Shown here in pieces: positions 59,378-64,000 of a stretch of DNA of 64,000 nucleotides (position 1 is the stretch's first letter; every line of letters begins with the position of its first letter). The stretch lies in the NCBI GenBank assembly GCA_000733415.1, contig KL662191.1, positions 324,415 to 388,414 on the forward strand, read 5' to 3'. Source of the DNA: [Leptolyngbya] sp. JSC-1 (GTDB taxonomy: Bacteria; Cyanobacteriota; Cyanobacteriia; Elainellales; Elainellaceae). Below the pieces are notes generated by a model. That model made no database searches, was not told where the DNA came from, and worked only from the letters and a program-made list of their open reading frames with translations. Both the position numbers and the translations under genes were made by a program.

Positions 59378-60895
59378 TTAGCGATTGGCAATAGACTTGG
59401 CCACTAGCGCGGCTGTTTCTGCGGGATCAACCAGGGTATTGGCACAGAGAATCCCCGAAGCGGCCACGGCGGGTACTCCAATCCCTGGCATTGTACTGTC
59501 CCCAACGCGATAGAGGCCAGCAATCGGCGTGTGGCAGCTTGGAAACATCGCGGTTCCGGCGGCAATGGCAGGGCCATAGGTACCTCGATATCGCCGCAAA
59601 TAGTAGGCGTGGGTAAGGGGAGTGCCGATTAACTCTAGAGTGATGCGCTGACGCAGGTCGGGAATCACTTTTTCCAGCGCCCGAAACAGCGGCTCGGCTT
59701 TCTGGCGTTTGCGAGTCTCGTAGTTAGCATTGCGCTGCCAACCAGCGTAGGGTTCAAGCGTATAGGCATGAACGACATGGTGCCCCACAGGCGCTAGATT
59801 GGCGTCCCACACCGACGGAATCGAAATCATACAGGTGTTGCCCGGTGCGGTGATATCCTGTGCGTCGTGAACCACCACATGATGGCCGGTTAATTCCTGC
59901 AAGCCATCGGCTCGGATACCAAGATGCAGATGCATAAAGCTGTCTACAGTCGGCGTTTCTAAGGCAGCTTGGCGATAGCCGTCCAGCAAATCCTCGGGTT
60001 GCAGCAGTTGGGCATAGGTGTCCCAGATCGTGGCATTGGAGATGACAATCGGTGCTCGCAGTTCCTCTCCCTGCTTCAGCCGCACGCCAATGGCCTTACC
60101 CTGTTCGACTAAAATCTGCTCGACATGGGCATTCAGCCGCAGATGTCCGCCCCATTTCTCCAGTCCTCGCACTAGCGCTTGCACAATTGCTCCACTGCCG
60201 CCAATCGGATAATCGATAACTGAGTTAGAACGCTCGCCCAGCATAAAGGCCACCTCTGGCGCAACTGTGCCGTCAGCCTTCAAGCCTGACAGCAAAAAGC
60301 ACTCCAAATCGATCAACCGCCGCACCCAAGGGTCTTCTACCCAGCGATCCATCACCTCGCCCACCGACGCCTGAATATTGCCCAACTGCGGCACCAGCTT
60401 CAGCGTAGGCCAAGCATAGCGACTCAGCAGCACCCAAACCAACTGCCAATCGGCCCGTAGTGCCAGGGTGGGAATTTCACACAGTCCCTGATAAAGCTGT
60501 AGCAATTCCTGCTCGAAGGATTCGTACTCGGCGGCTCCCGTAGGCGTAACTTGGGCAATCGTCTGACGATAGCGGTCGGCATTGCCATAAATCGGCACCG
60601 TGCCTTCAGGAAAATGGTAGTGTCCCAATGGATCGTAAGCTATGGCGTCTACTGGTTCCTCAATTGCAGCGAGTACTTGGCGCAGCGGATTCAGAGATTT
60701 GGGATCGCTCAGCCCAGCATAGAAGGAAGGCCCGGAATCGAAATGAAACCCTTGTCGCACAAAACTGTGAGCCGCTCCACCCGGAATGGCATGACTTTCG
60801 CAAACGATAACCCGGCGTCCGTACCGGGCCAGCAGTGCTCCGGCAGTTAATCCCCCAATGCCGCTACCAATTACTAATACATCTGCATCCTGCAT
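59378..60895 (-). CDS. CrtH-like carotenoid isomerase / phytoene-desaturase-family FAD protein
   Basis: The 505-residue protein has the FAD-binding motif VLVIGSGIGGLTAGALLARYG (6-26), then ESHAIPGGAAHSFVRQGFHFDSGPSFYAGL, typical of CrtH/retinol-saturase relatives, and the C-terminal FAD contact GLYRVGDSTMPGIGVPAVAASG. CrtH isomerises poly-cis lycopene to all-trans; this protein may be CrtH or a paralogue acting on another polyene. ATG 60895 is preferred (MQDADVLVIGSG); an open frame reaches 60967. Confidence 0.85.
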   Translation of the reverse strand: MQDADVLVIGSGIGGLTAGALLARYGRRVIVCESHAIPGGAAHSFVRQGFHFDSGPSFYAGLSDPKSLNPLRQVLAAIEEPVDAIAYDPLGHYHFPEGTVPIYGNADRYRQTIAQVTPTGAAEYESFEQELLQLYQGLCEIPTLALRADWQLVWVLLSRYAWPTLKLVPQLGNIQASVGEVMDRWVEDPWVRRLIDLECFLLSGLKADGTVAPEVAFMLGERSNSVIDYPIGGSGAIVQALVRGLEKWGGHLRLNAHVEQILVEQGKAIGVRLKQGEELRAPIVISNATIWDTYAQLLQPEDLLDGYRQAALETPTVDSFMHLHLGIRADGLQELTGHHVVVHDAQDITAPGNTCMISIPSVWDANLAPVGHHVVHAYTLEPYAGWQRNANYETRKRQKAEPLFRALEKVIPDLRQRITLELIGTPLTHAYYLRRYRGTYGPAIAAGTAMFPSCHTPIAGLYRVGDSTMPGIGVPAVAASGILCANTLVDPAETAALVAKSIANR

Positions 60896-60977
60896 GTGTG
60901 CATTGCCTTTGCTGTTGAGTGTCCAATCGATTGAATCAATAAATTTCAAGCCATAGATTTCAAGCAACTATCGCCCT

Positions 60978-61745
60978 ATGAGTTCTGCCCTTGATTACGA
61001 GCGCATTGCTCACCTCTACGATTCATATTTGCAGTTCACAGATGACTTGCCTTTTTTTCGGCAACAGTGTCAATCAGGTGCTGTGCTTGAATTGATGTGC
61101 GGTACGGGACGCATCTCGATTCCACTGTTAGAAGCAGGAGTCAATTTAACCTGCACGGATGCTTCACCCGCTATGCTAGCCATTTTTCAAGATAAATTGA
61201 TGGCAAGAGGGTTGAGCGCTCCTATTGTACAAGCCGATGTCACTGACCTCGATTGGCAATTGGTATTTGATCTGGTGCTGCTGCCGTTCCAAAGCTTCCA
61301 TGAGCTGTGTACCGAAGTTGAACAGCGAAAGGCACTTGCAGGAATTGCTCAAGCATTGAAACCAAATGGGCACTTCATCTGCACGCTGCATAACCCCAAG
61401 GTTCGGCTTCAGGCGATTGGGAAGGCCGTTAGCCATTATGGTCCTTTTCCACGGGTCGATGGCATTGGTTTCGTTAGCCTGTCAGTCGATCTCAACTACG
61501 ATCCCGCCACTGAAACCGTTCGTGGATGGCAAACAGTTTATGAGCTGGACGCCGTAGAGCACCCAATAGCAGAGCACCGATTGGCAGTGCAGTTTCGCCT
61601 CATCACGTTAGAGGACTTTCAAACCCTTCTAGAATCATCTGGTTTTTTGATTGAGGAGGTATTTGGGAATTATGATTATTCGCTCTTTGCCCCAGAAACC
61701 AGCCCATACATGATTATTAGCGCTCGTAAGATTAAGACCTTCTAG
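60978..61745 (+). CDS. Class I SAM-dependent methyltransferase
   Basis: The 255-residue protein has motif I VLELMCGTGRISIPLLEAG (SAM loop, 32-50), CTDASPAML (motif II region), ADVTDLDW and LVLLPFQSFHELCT (motif IV). It is of the Methyltransf_25/11 type with an unknown acceptor. It is divergent from the CrtH-like gene (82-base gap) and its last four bases overlap the end of the convergent rhomboid gene. Confidence 0.88.
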   Translation: MSSALDYERIAHLYDSYLQFTDDLPFFRQQCQSGAVLELMCGTGRISIPLLEAGVNLTCTDASPAMLAIFQDKLMARGLSAPIVQADVTDLDWQLVFDLVLLPFQSFHELCTEVEQRKALAGIAQALKPNGHFICTLHNPKVRLQAIGKAVSHYGPFPRVDGIGFVSLSVDLNYDPATETVRGWQTVYELDAVEHPIAEHRLAVQFRLITLEDFQTLLESSGFLIEEVFGNYDYSLFAPETSPYMIISARKIKTF

Positions 61746-62374
61746 AGCATCCATGTTTTGATTGAGGGCAAATAACGAGCCGCTAGAATCCCGCCCAGGA
61801 ACCCGAATAGGTGAGCTTCCCAGGAAATCCCAATCGGTTTGGGAAAAATACCAGGAATCAGATGCCAGTAAAACGCGCCCACCGTGAGGGAAAGAATCAG
61901 CGATAGCGGATCCTCGTCAAAGAAGCTGACAAATAGCAGAAACCCTAGGTAGCCAAAGATGATTCCGCTGGCTCCCAGGTGCACCATTTGTACCGCATAC
62001 AGGTGATCTGAGGAGAGGCGGTAGGCTTGCGCACGGCCAAACAGCCACACCCCAATCCCGCTCGTCAGCAGCACAACTAGTGTCACCGCCCAAAAATCCG
62101 CTTCGCCTTTCAACAGCAGCAGCCAGCCCAGCGCCACAAAGCCGAGTGAATTGCCCATCAAATGGGCCACATCACCGTGCAGCAGTGGGCCAAAGAAAAT
62201 GCCCAGCAGGCCGATCACAGTGCGGGGACGAATTCCGAGCCAATTCAGCGCCCTGCCCGGCAGCAGCCAGTTGAAGGCATTGATGCTCCAGGTAATCAGC
62301 AAAGTTTCGTACAGGATGGCAAACCGGGACTGCCACTCTGATGGGTTGAATCCCGGGGCCAGGATACCGCTCAT
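61742..62374 (-). CDS. Rhomboid-family intramembrane serine protease
   Basis: The 210-residue protein has six membrane segments. The catalytic Ser is in LGASGIIFGYLGF and the His in SWEAHLFGFLGGILAAR; HGDVAHLMGNSLGFVALG is the conserved HxxxxHxxxN element. All active-site residues are present. It cleaves membrane proteins within the bilayer; substrates are unknown. The kinase gene ends 18 bases upstream on the same strand, so they may be co-transcribed. Confidence 0.92.
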   Translation of the reverse strand: MSGILAPGFNPSEWQSRFAILYETLLITWSINAFNWLLPGRALNWLGIRPRTVIGLLGIFFGPLLHGDVAHLMGNSLGFVALGWLLLLKGEADFWAVTLVVLLTSGIGVWLFGRAQAYRLSSDHLYAVQMVHLGASGIIFGYLGFLLFVSFFDEDPLSLILSLTVGAFYWHLIPGIFPKPIGISWEAHLFGFLGGILAARYLPSIKTWML

Positions 62375-62392
62375 GCCTGCTCCTTGCTGCCC

Positions 62393-64000
62393 CTATTTAC
62401 TTGCTCTATCTTTAGCTTGCTGGCGTAGTTCGAGCGCTTGGGGATCGCTTGGTGCGAGCTGGAGTGCTTTGTTAACCGCCGCTAGGGCTTCGTCATACCG
62501 CTGCAGGTTATAGAGCGCCTCTGCTTTGGTGAGCCAAGCCTCAGCCGAGTTGCGTTCTAACTGGATTCCCTGATCGAGAGCAATCAACGCTTCTGCTGAT
62601 CGCCCCAATTTTTGCAGGGCTACGCCCCGTTTCACCCAACCCAAGGCAAACTCCGGCTTGGCTTCGGTCACCTCTTCATAGAGCTTCAGCGCCTCATAGG
62701 ACCGATTTTGCAACAGCTTTGCGTTGCCTTGGCTCCATTTTGCTTCGGCATAGGTTGGGTCATAGGCCAGCGCATCATTGCAAAAGACGATTGCCTCTTC
62801 TGGACGTTCCAGCAGATTTAGAGCCTCACACCGTCCGGCATAGGCCGGAGCATAGTTGGATTGCAGCTTGATGGCCTGATCAAAAATGGCAATGGCTTTG
62901 TCGTACTGTTTTTCTTGCAGCAACCGATTGGCTTGTTCGACCAGCGCGCTGGCTGCTTGTTGCGGATCGTCGGGCAGAGGAGAGTTCTGACCGGTCACAT
63001 CTTGTCTAGAGGACGATGAATGCTGGCCCAAAAACGGATTGCCCAACTGGGGTAACAGACTTTGCGCTAGAGCTAACGTGAGGCCAAGGCCAAGCAAGCC
63101 AACCAGCGCCCAAGGCTGAACCAACCGCTGAGTGATCCCAGACAATGCTGGTCTGCGAGCAGTTGCAGAATTGGCTCCAGAAAAATGAGGACGGCCTACC
63201 GCCTGGGTCAAGCCCGTTCCAGATGACTGCATCGCTTGCAGCGTTGATTCGTTGGGTAACCAGATTGCGGTTGAAATCGGTTCTTCTGGCGGGGCTGCAT
63301 TCCTACCGTTGCTAAATTCAAAATTGGATTTTGACCATTGCCCACTAAAATCCGTGGCTGTTTCGATCTGGGGCGTAGTTGCTACTTGATTCGCGGTTTC
63401 AGCCCCGCCCATCGCTGCTTTAGCCGATCGAGGCGGTTCGTATTCGGTTTGGTCTTCTGCAATCGCCGCAGGTAGGCTTTCGAGCGCTGCCAATGCCTCG
63501 GCGGCATCTACATATCGCTCCCGAAAGTCGTAGCGAATCATTTGATCGATCACCTCGATCAGTTCAGGGCTGACGTGATTGACATGGTCATGCCAAGCAA
63601 TTTCACCGTTGCTGTCTTCACCTAAACATCTTGGATGCAAACCCGTCAGCATCTGCACCGTCAGAATTCCCACCGCATAGACATCGCTGCAGAACTTGGG
63701 TCGGCCCGCTAGCTGTTCGTTGGGCATGTAGCCCTGAGTGCCGATTGAAATGGTCAGGTTGGTCAGTCCCGTATCGGGATCAGCACTAGGTGCGCTCACC
63801 TGTTTGACAGCCCCAAAATCGATTAGAACAACCTTGTGATCATGGCGGCGGCGGATTAGGTTCGAAGGTTTGAGGTCTCGGTGGATCACCTGCTGCTGGT
63901 GCACAAAGGTCAGCACTTGCAGAATATCTTTGGTGAGAGCAACGGCTCGACCCTGGGACCAGGGTTTGCTATCCACTAATTCCCGAGTCAGGGGTTCTCC
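62393..64000 (-). CDS. Ser/Thr protein kinase with C-terminal TPRs, 5' truncated by window edge
   Basis: The frame is open to the right edge (EPLTRELVDSKPWSQGRAV precedes the first internal start), so the ATP-binding lobe lies outside. The catalytic loop VIHRDLKPSNLI, the metal loop LIDFGAVKQV, and GTQGYMPNEQLAG with SDVYAVGIL are visible. A low-complexity linker, one membrane segment (LVGLLGLGLTLALAQSLLPQL) and at least four TPRs follow (QYDKAIAIFDQAIKL, RPEEAIVFCNDALAYDP, RSYEALKLYEEVTEAKP, RYDEALAAVNKALQLAP). This is the cyanobacterial Hanks-type kinase architecture with an external TPR sensor or scaffold. Confidence 0.93.
   Translation of the reverse strand, partial: GEPLTRELVDSKPWSQGRAVALTKDILQVLTFVHQQQVIHRDLKPSNLIRRRHDHKVVLIDFGAVKQVSAPSADPDTGLTNLTISIGTQGYMPNEQLAGRPKFCSDVYAVGILTVQMLTGLHPRCLGEDSNGEIAWHDHVNHVSPELIEVIDQMIRYDFRERYVDAAEALAALESLPAAIAEDQTEYEPPRSAKAAMGGAETANQVATTPQIETATDFSGQWSKSNFEFSNGRNAAPPEEPISTAIWLPNESTLQAMQSSGTGLTQAVGRPHFSGANSATARRPALSGITQRLVQPWALVGLLGLGLTLALAQSLLPQLGNPFLGQHSSSSRQDVTGQNSPLPDDPQQAASALVEQANRLLQEKQYDKAIAIFDQAIKLQSNYAPAYAGRCEALNLLERPEEAIVFCNDALAYDPTYAEAKWSQGNAKLLQNRSYEALKLYEEVTEAKPEFALGWVKRGVALQKLGRSAEALIALDQGIQLERNSAEAWLTKAEALYNLQRYDEALAAVNKALQLAPSDPQALELRQQAKDRASK

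Noticed and set aside
59312..59381. Short ORF ending LQQHYPDQYDAVQAVLAEL near the 3' end of the CrtH-like gene
   Set aside because: Only about 23 codons, overlaps the CrtH-like stop codon and has no family match; could be a relic but not supportable.

Overview
The window is a chromosomal segment of a cyanobacterium, probably a filamentous Leptolyngbya-like one. It carries chlB (light-independent protochlorophyllide reductase), psaD (photosystem I), a CrtH-like carotenoid isomerase relative and many small families that are characteristic of cyanobacteria (DUF1997, DUF6930, low-temperature-induced type, CapA with a cyanobacterial N-terminus). Genus assignment is an inference from gene content only. 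No rRNA, tRNA or CRISPR array was seen.

Layout. 1-7.2 kb: a CapA-like protein cut by the left edge, a sugar epimerase, a short ribosomal-S1-like protein, a GH104-like muramidase with an NAD-binding reductase, and a DUF1997 protein. 7.4-13 kb (minus strand): an envelope/secretion-flavoured block with a CAP-domain protein, a seven-repeat SBBP beta-propeller, a membrane-anchored coiled-coil protein and an M15-like peptidase that has lost metal ligands. 13-18 kb: a decayed island around chlB with a broken restriction-like gene, a RAYT transposase holding a REP-type palindrome in its own coding sequence, an XRE regulator with candidate operators, and two frameshifted genes. 18.8-19.8 kb: a cobalamin riboswitch ahead of a DUF1636 gene. 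20-25 kb: a LysR regulator, a hydrolase/GNAT pair, purF and a cold-type secreted protein. 26.3-28.4 kb: a trypsin-like protease fused to endonuclease I. 29-32 kb: acnB. 33.3-34.8 kb: a DAHP synthase gene preceded by two successive leader-peptide attenuators. 34.8-41.2 kb: an SGNH hydrolase, cobA and nirBD. 41.4-47.7 kb: transporters, an amidohydrolase, secreted proteins, a reductase, G-rich heptad arrays and a dispersed repeat. 47.7-52.4 kb: ppk1 and ppx (polyphosphate) flanking a broken gene. 52.7-64 kb: small envelope proteins, a TPR protein, an IscA/SufA protein, DUF6930, psaD, an EamA/PaiB pair, the CrtH-like protein, a methyltransferase, a rhomboid protease and a Ser/Thr kinase with TPRs cut by the right edge.

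How parts work together. cobA makes the siroheme precursor needed by the NirB nitrite reductase encoded next to it. ppk1 and ppx make and degrade polyphosphate. The strongest new-looking system is the aro leader: two small ORFs, each with seven aromatic codons packed together, each followed by a hairpin that excludes an adjacent intrinsic terminator, upstream of a DAHP synthase that lacks any visible allosteric domain. The sequence therefore suggests that entry into aromatic amino acid synthesis is controlled twice by ribosome stalling.

A second theme is short perfect tandem duplications of 8-16 bp. At least eight two-copy cases are present, and two of them are the direct cause of frameshifts in broken genes.
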